The translations under genes were made by a program, and so were the position numbers. Shown piece after piece: positions 52,416 through 61,707 of a DNA stretch of 64,000 bases. Within the stretch, counting starts at the first letter, position 1. Each line of letters begins with the position of its first letter. The notes under the pieces are model-generated. The model ran no database searches, had not been told where the DNA came from, and saw nothing but the letters and a program-made list of their open reading frames with translations. Source of the DNA: Sulfuritalea sp. (lineage in GTDB: Bacteria; Pseudomonadota; Gammaproteobacteria; Burkholderiales; Rhodocyclaceae); assembly GCA_030680805.1 (NCBI GenBank), contig JAUXUK010000070.1, forward strand, positions 62,001 to 126,000, written 5' to 3'.

Positions 52416-53757
52416 CGCCGCCATCCCCGCCACCGCGCCCCCCGCCCCCACGCTCGGCGAAGCCTTCAAGTACTGGCTCAAGCTCGGCTTCATCGCCTTC
52501 GGCGGCCCGGTCGGGCAGATTTCGATGATGCACAACGAACTGGTCGAGCGGCGGCGCTGGCTTTCCGAACATCGCTTCCTGCACGCCCTCAACTACTGCA
52601 TGCTGCTGCCCGGGCCGGAAGCCATCCAGCTGGCCATCTACATCAGCTGGCTGATGCACGGCGTGAAGGGCGCGGTGATGACCGGCATCCTGTTCTTCAT
52701 GCCGGCCTTTGTGCTGGTCACCGTGCTGGCGGGCGTCTATCTGAGCTACGGCGACGTGCCGGCCATGCAGGGGATCTTCTACGGCATCAAGCCCGCCGTG
52801 GTCGCCGTGGTGCTGTTCGCCGCGTGGCGCATCGGCAGCAAAACGCTGAAAAACGAAACCCTACAGGCGATTGCCGCGCTGGCCTTCATCGGTATCTTTT
52901 TCTTCAAGATCGGCTTCCCGTGGATCGTGCTCGCCGCCGGCATCCTCGGCGCCATTGGCGGCAAATGGCTGCCCGCCAAGTTCAAGGCAGGCGGTGGCGG
53001 ACATGGCGCCGCCGGCAAGGCGGCGCAGGGCCCGGCCATCCTCGACGACGACACGCCGCCGCCGGCGCACGCGAAGTTCTCGTGGGGCAAGTCCATCCTG
53101 CTGACCGTGATCTTCTTGGCGATCTGGGGTGCGGCCATGCTGACGCTCAGCGGCATGCCGGTGCTCTTCGCCATGGGCGAGTTCTTCACCAAGGCCGCCT
53201 TCCTCACCATCGGCGGCGCCTATGCCGTGCTGCCCTACGTCTATCAGGGCGCGGTCGAACATTTCGGCTGGCTCACCGGCCCGCAGATGATGGACGGCCT
53301 GGCGCTGGGTGAAACCACGCCGGGGCCGCTGATCAAGGTCGTCACCTGGATCGGCTATCTCGGCGCCGTCAGCCAGGACGTCCTGTCCAACCCGATCGCG
53401 GCCGGCATGGCGGGCGCGGCGGTGGCGACCTTCTTCACCTTCCTGCCGAGCTTCTGGTTCATCCTGGCCGGCGGCCCGATCGTCGAGTCGACGCGCGGCG
53501 AACTCAAATTCACCGCGCCGCTCACCGCCATCACGGCGGCGGTGGTCGGCGTGATCCTCAACCTGGCCACCTTCTTCGCCTGGCACACCTTCTGGCCGCA
53601 GGCCAGCGAGGCCGTTCCCTTCGCCGCGCCCTTCGACGCGCTGGCGGTCATCATCGCCCTCGCTGCCTTCCTCGCCCTGTGGAAATACAAGATCGACATC
53701 ATGAAAGTTATTGGCGTCTGTGCCGCGTTCGGCTTGCTGCATTCCTTTGTCGCCTGA
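52408..53757 (+). CDS. chrA: Chromate efflux transporter ChrA
   Basis: 449 residues, two homologous halves of about six membrane helices each, as in long-chain ChrA. Half 1 has GFIAFGGPVGQISMMHNELV and LLPGPEAIQL; half 2 has AFLTIGGAYAVLPYVYQGAV and GETTPGPLIKVVTWIGYLGA. Exports chromate using the proton gradient. A Gly/Ala-rich loop (about 195-215) separates the halves. Overlaps chrB, whose product regulates it. Confidence 0.93.
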   Translation: MSNAAIPATAPPAPTLGEAFKYWLKLGFIAFGGPVGQISMMHNELVERRRWLSEHRFLHALNYCMLLPGPEAIQLAIYISWLMHGVKGAVMTGILFFMPAFVLVTVLAGVYLSYGDVPAMQGIFYGIKPAVVAVVLFAAWRIGSKTLKNETLQAIAALAFIGIFFFKIGFPWIVLAAGILGAIGGKWLPAKFKAGGGGHGAAGKAAQGPAILDDDTPPPAHAKFSWGKSILLTVIFLAIWGAAMLTLSGMPVLFAMGEFFTKAAFLTIGGAYAVLPYVYQGAVEHFGWLTGPQMMDGLALGETTPGPLIKVVTWIGYLGAVSQDVLSNPIAAGMAGAAVATFFTFLPSFWFILAGGPIVESTRGELKFTAPLTAITAAVVGVILNLATFFAWHTFWPQASEAVPFAAPFDALAVIIALAAFLALWKYKIDIMKVIGVCAAFGLLHSFVA

Positions 53758-53843
53758 TGCGGCCCCGTGTTTGCCGAACTGACGCGATGGCGCGCAATCT
53801 CGCGCAAGTGCGCTACGCTTGCAGGCCCTGACAGGACGTTGCC

Positions 53844-55037
53844 ATGAACGCTTCCGTCGGACAAGAGGTGCGCCTGCTGCTGCTCGGGCGCGGCCTGCGT
53901 GCCTTTGTGGACGGCTATGTCGCGGTGCTGCTGCCGGCCTATCTGCTGGCGCTGGGCTATGGCACCTGGCAGGTGGGCGTGTTGAGCACTGCCACCCTGC
54001 TCGGTTCGGCGCTGGCCACGCTGGCGCTCGGCGCCTGGGGGCATCGGGCCTCCCAGCGTCTGTTGCTGCCGGGCGCGGCGCTGCTGATGACGGCGACCGG
54101 ACTGGGCTTCGCCGGCTTGTCGGCGTTCTGGCCGCTACTGCTGGTGGCTTTCGTCGGCACGCTGAATCCGAGTTCAGGCGATGTCAGTGTGTTTCTGCCG
54201 CTGGAACATTCCCGCCTGTCGTTGGCGGCCGAGGGCGATGCCCGTACCCGGCTGTTCGCGCGCTACAGCCTGACGGGCGCCCTCTGTGCGGCATTGGGTG
54301 CATTGGCCGCCGGCGTGCCGGACATCCTGACCCATATGGGGATCGACCGATTGACGGCTTTGCGCGGCATGTTCGTCGCCTATGCGGGCGTCGGCGCACT
54401 GCTCCACCTTTTGTATGCGCGGCTGCCCGAACGGCAGGCAAAGGATCAAGCTACGGCGCCCGAACCCCTGGGGCCTTCGCGCGGCATCGTGGTCAAGCTC
54501 GCGGTCCTGTTTTCCGTCGATGCATTTGCCGGCGGGCTGATCGTGAACTCGCTTCTGGCCTTGTGGCTGTTCGAGCGCTTCGGGCTCTCGCTGACCGCCG
54601 CCGGCGCCTTCTTTTTCTGGATCGGCGTGCTCAACGCGCTCTCGCTGCTGGCGGCACCCTGGGTAGCCAGGCGTTTTGGCCTGCTCAGGACCATGGTGTT
54701 CACCCACATTCCTTCAAGCCTGTTCCTGATCCTCGCCGCGCTTTCTCCAAGTTTGCCAGTGGCGCTGTGTTTTCTGCTGTTGCGTGCGGCGCTGTCGCAG
54801 ATGGATGTGCCGACCCGTTCCGCCTATGTCATGGCAGTGGTGACGCCGCCCGAGCGGGCTGCCGCGGCAAGTTTCACGGCGGTGCCGCGCAGTTTGGCGG
54901 CGGCGCTCAGTCCCTCGCTCGGCGGCGTGCTGTTCGCCACGGGTTGGTTGGCCGCGCCACTGGTCGCCTGCGGCTGCCTCAAGATCGCCTACGATCTGGC
55001 ATTGTGGCGCGCCTTCAGGAAGCATCCTGACGCTTAG
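53844..55037 (+). CDS. MFS transporter
   Basis: 397 residues with about twelve membrane helices and the typical internal pseudo-symmetry (LLLLGRGLRAFVDGYVAVLL; SFTAVPRSLAAALSPSLGGV). Substrate unknown. It is preceded by an 86-bp gap after chrA, so it may be an independent gene or extend the chromate operon. Confidence 0.8.
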   Translation: MNASVGQEVRLLLLGRGLRAFVDGYVAVLLPAYLLALGYGTWQVGVLSTATLLGSALATLALGAWGHRASQRLLLPGAALLMTATGLGFAGLSAFWPLLLVAFVGTLNPSSGDVSVFLPLEHSRLSLAAEGDARTRLFARYSLTGALCAALGALAAGVPDILTHMGIDRLTALRGMFVAYAGVGALLHLLYARLPERQAKDQATAPEPLGPSRGIVVKLAVLFSVDAFAGGLIVNSLLALWLFERFGLSLTAAGAFFFWIGVLNALSLLAAPWVARRFGLLRTMVFTHIPSSLFLILAALSPSLPVALCFLLLRAALSQMDVPTRSAYVMAVVTPPERAAAASFTAVPRSLAAALSPSLGGVLFATGWLAAPLVACGCLKIAYDLALWRAFRKHPDA

Positions 55038-55054
55038 GTGATTAGTGCTATGGA

Positions 55055-55085
55055 AACAAAGTAATCGCATGCCCTTTACTTTGTT
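55055..55085. promoter_or_regulatory. Perfect 10-bp inverted repeat upstream of hybO
   Basis: AACAAAGTAA and TTACTTTGTT with an 11-bp spacer, about 40-70 bp upstream of the candidate sigma-54 promoter. Position fits an activator site; it could instead be a weak end-of-transcript hairpin for the MFS gene (no T-run follows). Confidence 0.45.
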
Positions 55086-55122
55086 GCGCTGCACACCTTT
55101 CAAGTCCTTGTATTAGCGGCGC

Positions 55123-55138
55123 TGGCGTGTTCTCTGCC
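55123..55138 (+). promoter_or_regulatory. Candidate sigma-54 promoter of the hyb operon
   Basis: TGGCGTGTTCTCTGCC has the invariant GG and GC exactly ten bases apart and matches the -24/-12 consensus at most other positions. It lies 80 bp before the hybO start. Hydrogenase operons are often sigma-54 dependent. Confidence 0.45.
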
Positions 55139-55217
55139 GGGCTGGCCCGAGACTTGCGTTGACTCCAGCCAGTATCAGGTCCGGACGCGGCCTGGCTCTC
55201 GGAGGGGGAAAGCTGAC

Positions 55218-56414
55218 ATGGGCAATATGAACGACTTTTTTGATACCAGCCGCAAGACGCTGCAAGACGTTGAGCAACGACTTGAGATGCCGCGACGCGA
55301 GTTTCTGCAGTTCTGCGCAACATTGGCGGCGACCATGGGGCTGCCTGCCGGAGCCGAGGCAGCGGTGGCCAAGGCGATCGAAGCGGCCAAGCGGCCATCG
55401 GTGATCTGGCTGCACTTCCAGGAATGCACGGGCTGTACCGAATCGCTGCTGCGTGCCGAGCATCCGACGCTCGAAAAGCTGATCCTCGACGTGATCTCGC
55501 TCGATTACCACGAGACCCTGATGGCCGCCGCCGGCCACCAGGCCGAAGCCGCGCGCAAGGATGCCATGAAGGCGAACAAAGGCAAGTACGTGCTGGTGGT
55601 CGAAGGCGCGATCCCGACCAAGAACAACGGCATCTACTGCAAGATCGGCGGCCAGACCGCGATCGACATGGTCAAGGAGTGTGCGGCCGATGCGGCGGCA
55701 GTGATCGCCATCGGCTCCTGCGCTTCCTGGGGCGGCATGCCTTCCACCGGGCCGAACCCGACCGGCGCTTCCAGCGTTTCCGAAATTCTGGGCAAGGTTG
55801 TGCCGACCATCCCGGGCTGCCCACCGAACCCCTACAACTTCCTGGCCACCGTGGTGCATTTCCTGACCTTCGGCAAGCTGCCGGAAGTCGACAAGCTGGG
55901 CCGTCCGAAGTTTGCCTACGGCCGTCTGATTCACGAAAACTGCGAACGCCGCGCCCACTTCGACGCCGGCCGCTTTGCCATCGAGTTCGGCGATGCCGGC
56001 CATCGTCAGGGCTATTGCCTGTACAAGCTGGGCTGCAAAGGGCCGGAAACCTACGCCAATTGCTCGACGCTGGGTTTTGGTGACGCCGGTGAGAACAACT
56101 GGCCGGTCGGTTGCGGTCATCCCTGCATCGGTTGTACCGAGAAGGGTGTCGGCTTCGAGAAGCCGATTCATCAGGTTGCAAAGATGCTCAACGTGACGCC
56201 GCCGCTGCAGTACCCGCGGATCGTCGAGGAGCAGGGCAAGGCTGCTTCCTTCGCCTCGGCCGCGGCTGTAGCTGCGGTAGCGGGCGCAGCAGCGGGTGCG
56301 GCGATCATGCTCACGCGCAACCTCGGTCTGTCACATGCGGCCGAAGAAGCGGAACGCGCAAAGGATGCTGGCGCAGGTGGCAAACCCGCTGCCGGCGACA
56401 AGGCGGAGGTGTAA
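55218..56414 (+). CDS. hybO: [NiFe] uptake hydrogenase small subunit
   Basis: 398 residues with a Tat signal (RREFLQFCATLAATMG, Arg26-Arg27). Cysteine clusters hold three Fe-S centres: the proximal set begins ECTGCTES, and the medial/distal region has CLYKLGCKGPETYANC and CGHPCIGCTEKG. A C-terminal hydrophobic, Ala-rich stretch (about 340-365) can anchor it to the membrane. Gene order small-FeS-membrane-large is that of hydrogenase-2 (hybOABC) and group 1 respiratory enzymes. Confidence 0.93.
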   Translation: MGNMNDFFDTSRKTLQDVEQRLEMPRREFLQFCATLAATMGLPAGAEAAVAKAIEAAKRPSVIWLHFQECTGCTESLLRAEHPTLEKLILDVISLDYHETLMAAAGHQAEAARKDAMKANKGKYVLVVEGAIPTKNNGIYCKIGGQTAIDMVKECAADAAAVIAIGSCASWGGMPSTGPNPTGASSVSEILGKVVPTIPGCPPNPYNFLATVVHFLTFGKLPEVDKLGRPKFAYGRLIHENCERRAHFDAGRFAIEFGDAGHRQGYCLYKLGCKGPETYANCSTLGFGDAGENNWPVGCGHPCIGCTEKGVGFEKPIHQVAKMLNVTPPLQYPRIVEEQGKAASFASAAAVAAVAGAAAGAAIMLTRNLGLSHAAEEAERAKDAGAGGKPAAGDKAEV

Positions 56415-56416
56415 TC

Positions 56417-57472
56417 ATGAACACCCGGCGAGATTTTCTCAAGGGTGTCCTCGCGAGCGGGGTGGCGGCCACGGCATGCGCCGCGGCTGTACCGGCCCTC
56501 GCCAGGGAAACCCGGCCACGGCCGCCCGAAGCACTGGGGCTGCTCTACGACGCGACGCTGTGCGTCGGCTGCAAGGCCTGTGTCGCGGCCTGCAAGGAAG
56601 CCAACAACAATCCTCCCGAGTTTTCCACGGTGGATCATTTGTGGGATACGCCGCTGGATACCTCCGGCTATACCTTCAACCTGATCAAGATGTACCGCAA
56701 TGGCACCATGGAGGCAAAGGATCAGGAAGTGAACGGCTACGCGTTCATGAAGACCTCCTGCATGCATTGCGGCGACCCGTCATGCGTTTCGGCCTGTCCG
56801 GTATCGGCCATGATCAAGGATCCGGTCAATGGCGTGGTCAGTTACAACCCGGACAAGTGCATCGGCTGCCGCTACTGCGTCGCTGCCTGCCCCTTCGGCA
56901 TTCCGAAGTACCAGTATGACTCGCCGACGGGACGCATTGGCAAGTGCGAGCTGTGCCGCCACCGCCACAAGGACGGCCACTACTCGGCCTGCGCCGAAGT
57001 CTGCCCGACCGGCGCCACGCTGTTCGGCAAGACCTCGGTCCTGCTCGAAGAGGCCAAGCGGCGGCTGGCGATGAAGCCGGGCGAGATGAACCGCTTCCCG
57101 CGCGGCCATCTGCGCCATGCACAGGAGAAGGCCTTGCAGGGCAAGCCCGACGGCAAGGGCGTGATGATGCGCGCCGGCTGGCGCGACGAGCCGGATCAGA
57201 GCTACGAAACGCAGGCCGGCAAGTACCTGCAGCACGTCTATGGCGAGAAGGAGTACGGCGGCACGCAGGTGCTCAAGCTCTCCGGCGTCAATTTCGCGAA
57301 GGTCGGCATGCCCGATCTGCCGCCGGATGCGGCGGCGGCCATGTCTGAAACCATCCAGCACACGCTGTACGGCAACCTGATCATGCCGTTCGCCGTACTG
57401 GGCGCGATGACCTGGGTCGCCAAGCGCAACGTCAAGCCAGACGACGAGTCGTCGGACAAGGAGGGGAACTGA
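56417..57472 (+). CDS. hybA: Hydrogenase-linked ferredoxin subunit HybA
   Basis: 351 residues with a Tat signal (TRRDFLKGVLASGVAATA). Four [4Fe-4S] motifs: CVGCKACVAACKEA, CMHCGDPSCVSACPVSA, CIGCRYCVAACPFG and CELCRHRHKDGHYSACAEVC. A C-terminal membrane helix (LIMPFAVLGAMTWVAKRN) tethers it. It carries electrons from the small subunit to HybB. Starts 2 bp after the hybO stop. Confidence 0.93.
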   Translation: MNTRRDFLKGVLASGVAATACAAAVPALARETRPRPPEALGLLYDATLCVGCKACVAACKEANNNPPEFSTVDHLWDTPLDTSGYTFNLIKMYRNGTMEAKDQEVNGYAFMKTSCMHCGDPSCVSACPVSAMIKDPVNGVVSYNPDKCIGCRYCVAACPFGIPKYQYDSPTGRIGKCELCRHRHKDGHYSACAEVCPTGATLFGKTSVLLEEAKRRLAMKPGEMNRFPRGHLRHAQEKALQGKPDGKGVMMRAGWRDEPDQSYETQAGKYLQHVYGEKEYGGTQVLKLSGVNFAKVGMPDLPPDAAAAMSETIQHTLYGNLIMPFAVLGAMTWVAKRNVKPDDESSDKEGN

Positions 57473-57474
57473 TC

Positions 57475-58635
57475 ATGGCCAATAACCAACATGCGGCGCC
57501 CGCGCCGGTCGGCGGCAGCCTGGTCAATATCGTAACCCTGAGTTGCGCCGTGCTTATCGCGCTGATGGTGGCGATACTGGCGGTGCGCTTCCTGTTCGGC
57601 CTCGGTGCCGTGACCGCGCTGAATGACGGCTACCCATGGGGCATCTGGATCGCGGTCGACGTCGTGATTGGGTCGGCCTTCGCCTGCGGCGGCTTTTCGG
57701 TGGCGATGCTGGTCTACATCTTCAACAAGGGCGAATACCACCCGCTGGTGCGGCCGGCGCTGCTGGCCAGCCTGTTCGGCTATACGCTGGCCGGCGCCGG
57801 GGTCATCTTCGACCTCGGGCGCTGGTGGAACGTGTGGAACATGTACTGGCCGTGGTCGATCAACCCGAACTCGGTGATGTTCGAGGTCGCGGTGTGCATC
57901 ACACTCTACATCGTGGTGATGTGGATCGAGTTTTCGCCGGTGGTTCTCGAAAAACTCGGCAAGGAGGAAGCACGACGCAAGGTCGGCCGGGCGATGTTCT
58001 TCGTCATCGCGCTCGGTACCGTGCTGCCGATGATGCACCAGTCCTCGCTGGGGACCCTGCTGGTGGTATTGGGCGGGCAGGTCCATCCGCTGTGGCAAAC
58101 GCCGGTGCTGCCGCTGCTCTACCTGTTGTCCGCGATCTTCATGGGCTATGCGGTGGTGCTGTTCGAGTCCTGCGTGGCGTCTTCTGCCTACCGGCGCAAG
58201 ATCGAGATGCACATGCTGACGCCGATGGCGAAGATCATGCTGGGCATTCTCGCGGTGTTCATCGTGGTCAGGATTGGCGACGTGGTGGTGCGCGGTGCAT
58301 TACCCAAGGCCTTCGTGCCATCGATCGAGGCGCTGATGTTCTGGCTGGAGATGGCCTGTTTCATCGCCCCCCTGATCCTCATCGGCGCCGAGTCCAACCG
58401 GCGCAACCCGGCCAAGTTGTTCCTCGCGGGCATCCTGCTCATGCTGGGCGGCGCGCTGATGCGGCTGTCCGGCTTCCTGATCGGCTATGAAACCGGCGGC
58501 GACTTCACCTACTTCCCGACCCTGGCCGAGGTTCTCGTCACCGCAGGCATGTTCGCCATCGAAGTTCTCGGTTACATCATCATCACCCGTCGCTTCCCGG
58601 TGCTTCCCCGGGAAGATGTGCAGGCCGCTCACTAA
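57475..58635 (+). CDS. hybB: Hydrogenase membrane subunit HybB (NrfD-like)
   Basis: 386 residues, about ten membrane helices, NrfD/HybB family without heme motifs. LVNIVTLSCAVLIALMVAIL opens helix 1; WGIWIAVDVVIGSAFACGGF and LFESCVASSAYRRKIEMHML are family segments. It passes electrons to quinone, possibly coupled to proton movement. Starts 2 bp after hybA. Confidence 0.92.
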   Translation: MANNQHAAPAPVGGSLVNIVTLSCAVLIALMVAILAVRFLFGLGAVTALNDGYPWGIWIAVDVVIGSAFACGGFSVAMLVYIFNKGEYHPLVRPALLASLFGYTLAGAGVIFDLGRWWNVWNMYWPWSINPNSVMFEVAVCITLYIVVMWIEFSPVVLEKLGKEEARRKVGRAMFFVIALGTVLPMMHQSSLGTLLVVLGGQVHPLWQTPVLPLLYLLSAIFMGYAVVLFESCVASSAYRRKIEMHMLTPMAKIMLGILAVFIVVRIGDVVVRGALPKAFVPSIEALMFWLEMACFIAPLILIGAESNRRNPAKLFLAGILLMLGGALMRLSGFLIGYETGGDFTYFPTLAEVLVTAGMFAIEVLGYIIITRRFPVLPREDVQAAH

Positions 58636-58655
58636 GATAAGGATGGAGACAGAAA

Positions 58656-60362
58656 ATGTCCAAGCGCATAACAATTGATCCGATCACCCGTATCGAAGGC
58701 CACCTGCGTATCGACGTCGATGTGGATGGCGGCCGCGTCAAGAAGGCCTGGTCCTCGGGCCAGATGTGGCGTGGCGTTGAACTGATCCTGCTCGGTCGCG
58801 ATCCGCGCGACGCCTGGGCCATCACCCAGCGCATCTGCGGCGTGTGCACCACGGTGCATGCCATCACCTCGGTGCGGGCCGTGGAAAACGCGCTGAAGAT
58901 GGAAATCCCGCTCAATGCCCAGTACATCCGCAACCTGATCATCCTGGCGCACTCGGTGCATGACTTCATCGTGCATTTCTACCATTTGTCCGCACTCGAC
59001 TGGGTCGATGTCACGTCTGCGTTGAAGGCGGATCCGAACAAGACCGCGGCGCTGGGCGAGAGCCTGTCGTCCTGGCATCTGAACAGCAAACACGAGATGA
59101 AGCGCGTGCATGATCGCCTGAAGCATTTCGTCAATGGCGGCCAGCTCGGCATTTTCACCAACGGCTACTGGGGTCATCCGGCGATGAAGCTGTCGCCCGA
59201 AGTGAATCTGCTCGCCGTGGCGCATTACCTGCAGGCGCTGGAAGTGCAGCGCAAGGCGAACAAGATCGTTTCGATCCTCGGCGCCAAGACGCCGCACATC
59301 CAGAACGTTGCTGTCGGCGGCGTTGCCAATCCGCTGGCCACAGACTCTCAGGCCGTGCTGACGGTCGAGCGCCTGATGGCGATCAAAGGCTTCATCGACG
59401 AATTGTCCGACTTCGTCAAGAACGTCTATCTGATCGACGTCGCCGCGGTTGGGGCCTTCTATGCCGACTGGACCAAGGTCGGCAAGGGCGTCACCAACTA
59501 CCTGTCGGTACCGGACATTCCGCTGGATACCAAGGGTACGCAGTTTGCCTTCCCCGGCGGCTTTGTCGAGGGCGGCAACCTCGCCGGCCAGAAGCAGATC
59601 AAGACCTTTAACGACGAGTACTGGATGAAGGGTGTCGAGGAGTCGGTCAAGCATTCCTGGTACAACTACGACAAGGCTGGTCCTCTGCACCCCTACAAAG
59701 GCCAGACAGCGCCGAACTACACCGACTTCAAGGAAGACGCCAAATATTCCTGGATGAAGTCGCCGACCTTCTACGGCAAAGTGGCGCAAGTCGGACCTCT
59801 GGCTCGTGTCATCAACGGCCTGGCCGCCGGCCATGCACCGACCACCAAGTACGCCACGGCGGCGCTCGATACGGTGTCGGCACTGGCCAAGACCAAGGTC
59901 GGGCTGGATGCCATGCATTCGACCATCGGCCGCCATGCCGCCCGGGCGATTTCCTGCTGCGTCAACGTCGATATGCTGGCGGACCAGTGGTCCCTGCTGC
60001 TCGGCAACATGGCGAAGGGCGATCTGACGACCTTCAACAAGCCGGTGTTCCCCAAGGACGAAGTCATGGGCGTCGGCTTCCACGAGGCTCCACGCGGTGC
60101 GCTGTCGCACTGGGTGGTGATCGACAACGGCAAGATCAAGAACTACCAGTGCGTGGTGCCCTCGACCTGGAATGCCTGTCCGCGCAACGACAAGGACGAG
60201 CCGGGACCTTACGAGGCTTCGCTGGTCGATACGCCGATCGCCGATGCCGAGAAGCCGCTGGAGGTGTTGCGCACCATCCACTCCTTCGACCCGTGCATCG
60301 CCTGCGCCATCCACCTGACCGACAAGGACAGCGACACCGCGATTACTGTCAAGGCGGTTTAA
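58656..60362 (+). CDS. hybC: [NiFe] uptake hydrogenase large subunit
   Basis: 568 residues. Ni-Fe ligands in QRICGVCTTVHA (Cys61, Cys64) and DPCIACAIH (Cys547, Cys550). The 15 residues after His553 form the peptide removed by the protease encoded next. Oxidises hydrogen in the periplasm as a pair with the small subunit and rides its Tat signal across the membrane. Distant from HoxH, so it is a separate enzyme rather than a duplicate. Confidence 0.95.
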   Translation: MSKRITIDPITRIEGHLRIDVDVDGGRVKKAWSSGQMWRGVELILLGRDPRDAWAITQRICGVCTTVHAITSVRAVENALKMEIPLNAQYIRNLIILAHSVHDFIVHFYHLSALDWVDVTSALKADPNKTAALGESLSSWHLNSKHEMKRVHDRLKHFVNGGQLGIFTNGYWGHPAMKLSPEVNLLAVAHYLQALEVQRKANKIVSILGAKTPHIQNVAVGGVANPLATDSQAVLTVERLMAIKGFIDELSDFVKNVYLIDVAAVGAFYADWTKVGKGVTNYLSVPDIPLDTKGTQFAFPGGFVEGGNLAGQKQIKTFNDEYWMKGVEESVKHSWYNYDKAGPLHPYKGQTAPNYTDFKEDAKYSWMKSPTFYGKVAQVGPLARVINGLAAGHAPTTKYATAALDTVSALAKTKVGLDAMHSTIGRHAARAISCCVNVDMLADQWSLLLGNMAKGDLTTFNKPVFPKDEVMGVGFHEAPRGALSHWVVIDNGKIKNYQCVVPSTWNACPRNDKDEPGPYEASLVDTPIADAEKPLEVLRTIHSFDPCIACAIHLTDKDSDTAITVKAV

Positions 60363-60378
60363 CAGCGCGTAACATATG

Positions 60379-60400
60379 AGGGCCGGCGGGTGCCGGCCCT
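60379..60400 (+). terminator. Hairpin after hybC
   Basis: AGGGCCGGC / GCCGGCCCT with loop GGGT, a perfect 9-bp stem followed by only a short T-poor tail. It may partly end transcription or protect the structural-gene mRNA from the less abundant maturation part. Confidence 0.5.
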
Positions 60401-60421
60401 CTTCATTACTGGTCTCCATTC

Positions 60422-60913
60422 ATGCGTGCAGTCGTTCTCGGCATCGGCAACACCATCCTCACTGACGAGGCTGCCGGAGTGCGCGCGGTCGAGGCGCTGG
60501 AGCGGGGCTGGAAACTGCCGGAGAATGTGCTGGCCATCGACGGCGGCACCTCGGGCATGGAGATGATCGAGGATCTTTCCAACCTGGATTTCCTGATCGT
60601 CCTCGATGTGGTCAAGACCGGCGCCGCGCCAGGTACCGTGGTGAAGATCGCCGGTGACGAGATACCTGTTTTTTTTCGCAAGAAATTGTCGCCGCATCAG
60701 ATAGCACTGCCGGACGTACTTGCCAGCCTCGAATTGCTCGATGCCATGCCCAAGGAAATCGTGGTGCTGGGCGTCGAACTGATTTCGCTTGAACTGGGCA
60801 TGGAAATGACGCCGACGGTCGCGGAAAAGGTGCCGGTGCTGGCCGCCATGGCCGCGGCCGAACTTGCGTCCCGCGGCTATGAACTCGAAGCGCTGACGGC
60901 ACCGGTTGCTTGA
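60422..60913 (+). CDS. hybD: Hydrogenase maturation protease (HyaD/HybD)
   Basis: 163 residues. GIGNTILTDEAAGVRAVEAL carries the metal-sensing Glu of this endopeptidase family; LDVVKTGAAPGTVVKI and SPHQIALPDVLASLELL follow the family pattern. It cuts the C-terminal peptide of HybC after nickel insertion. Distinct from HoxW, which serves HoxH. Confidence 0.92.
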   Translation: MRAVVLGIGNTILTDEAAGVRAVEALERGWKLPENVLAIDGGTSGMEMIEDLSNLDFLIVLDVVKTGAAPGTVVKIAGDEIPVFFRKKLSPHQIALPDVLASLELLDAMPKEIVVLGVELISLELGMEMTPTVAEKVPVLAAMAAAELASRGYELEALTAPVA

Positions 60914-60914
60914 C

Positions 60915-61178
60915 ATGTGCCTCGCTGCGCCCTCCCGTGTCATTGAAGTCCGCGACGGCACGGCGATTACCGAGTGCTTTGGACAAACGCGTGAAGTCAG
61001 CCTGCTGCTGCTGACCGAAGAGGTCATGGTCGGTGACTACCTGCTGATCCAGGCCGGCGGCTTTGCTTTCGAACTGATCGAGTCGGAACGTGCCGAAGAA
61101 GCCTTGGCGCTGATGGAAGAACTCATGCAGCAGGGTGGCGATGCCCGTAGTTGGGGCGACAGTCCCGAGGCGACATGA
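60915..61178 (+). CDS. hypC: Hydrogenase maturation chaperone HypC/HybG
   Basis: 87 residues beginning MCLAAPSRVIEV; the Cys after the initiator Met binds the large subunit and HypD during Fe(CN)2CO assembly. The usual Ile at position 5 is Ala here. The C-terminal half has the family acidic helix (ALALMEELMQ). The stop overlaps hybE (ATGA). Confidence 0.9.
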   Translation: MCLAAPSRVIEVRDGTAITECFGQTREVSLLLLTEEVMVGDYLLIQAGGFAFELIESERAEEALALMEELMQQGGDARSWGDSPEAT

Positions 61179-61666
61179 ATTTCCGTATCCACGACGTCAG
61201 CCCGGCCGACGCGGTCGAGGAGGCGTTCTTCCGGATACAGCGGGACCAGATGTGCGACGTGCCGATTCTCAACCCCGCGCTTTCCGTGGAAGCCATCGAT
61301 TTCCAGCGCTGGCAGGGGCATTGGCTGGGCATCGTGGTCACGCCGTGGTGCATGAGCATGCTTCTGGTGCCCGGCAGCAGCGAAAACTGGGTCTCCACGG
61401 GAGAAAACAAGCGCCGCTTCGTCAGATTTCCAGCGGGGGACTTTGCCTTTCTAGGCAGCGAGGAAGCCGAGCTCGGCGAGTACCAGAGCTGCCCCCTGTT
61501 TTCGCCGATGGGCAAGTTCTCGACGCAGTCAGAGGCAACGATGACGGCGCGCGCCTCGATGATCGCCTTGCTCACGGTGCCGCAAGCCCAAGCCGACAAA
61601 GCCAAGGCGGAGAAGTCGGCGGACGCACCCTCACTTTCGCGCCGCCGCTTTCTTGCTTTGCGCTAA
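61175..61666 (+). CDS. hybE: [NiFe] hydrogenase assembly chaperone HybE (HupJ)
   Basis: 163 residues from the ATG at 61175 that overlaps the hypC stop. The core VEEAFFRIQRDQMCDVPILN, WLGIVVTPWCMSMLLVPG and FLGSEEAELGEYQSCPLFSP match the HybE/HupJ family, which checks assembly of Tat-exported hydrogenases. It ends in an unusual arginine-rich SRRRFLALR, which looks like but is not a Tat signal at this end. Confidence 0.88.
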   Translation: MNFRIHDVSPADAVEEAFFRIQRDQMCDVPILNPALSVEAIDFQRWQGHWLGIVVTPWCMSMLLVPGSSENWVSTGENKRRFVRFPAGDFAFLGSEEAELGEYQSCPLFSPMGKFSTQSEATMTARASMIALLTVPQAQADKAKAEKSADAPSLSRRRFLALR

Positions 61667-61707
61667 GCTGTGGCTTTTCGTGGTTCCGCTGGTCACAAGG
61701 GGTGAAT

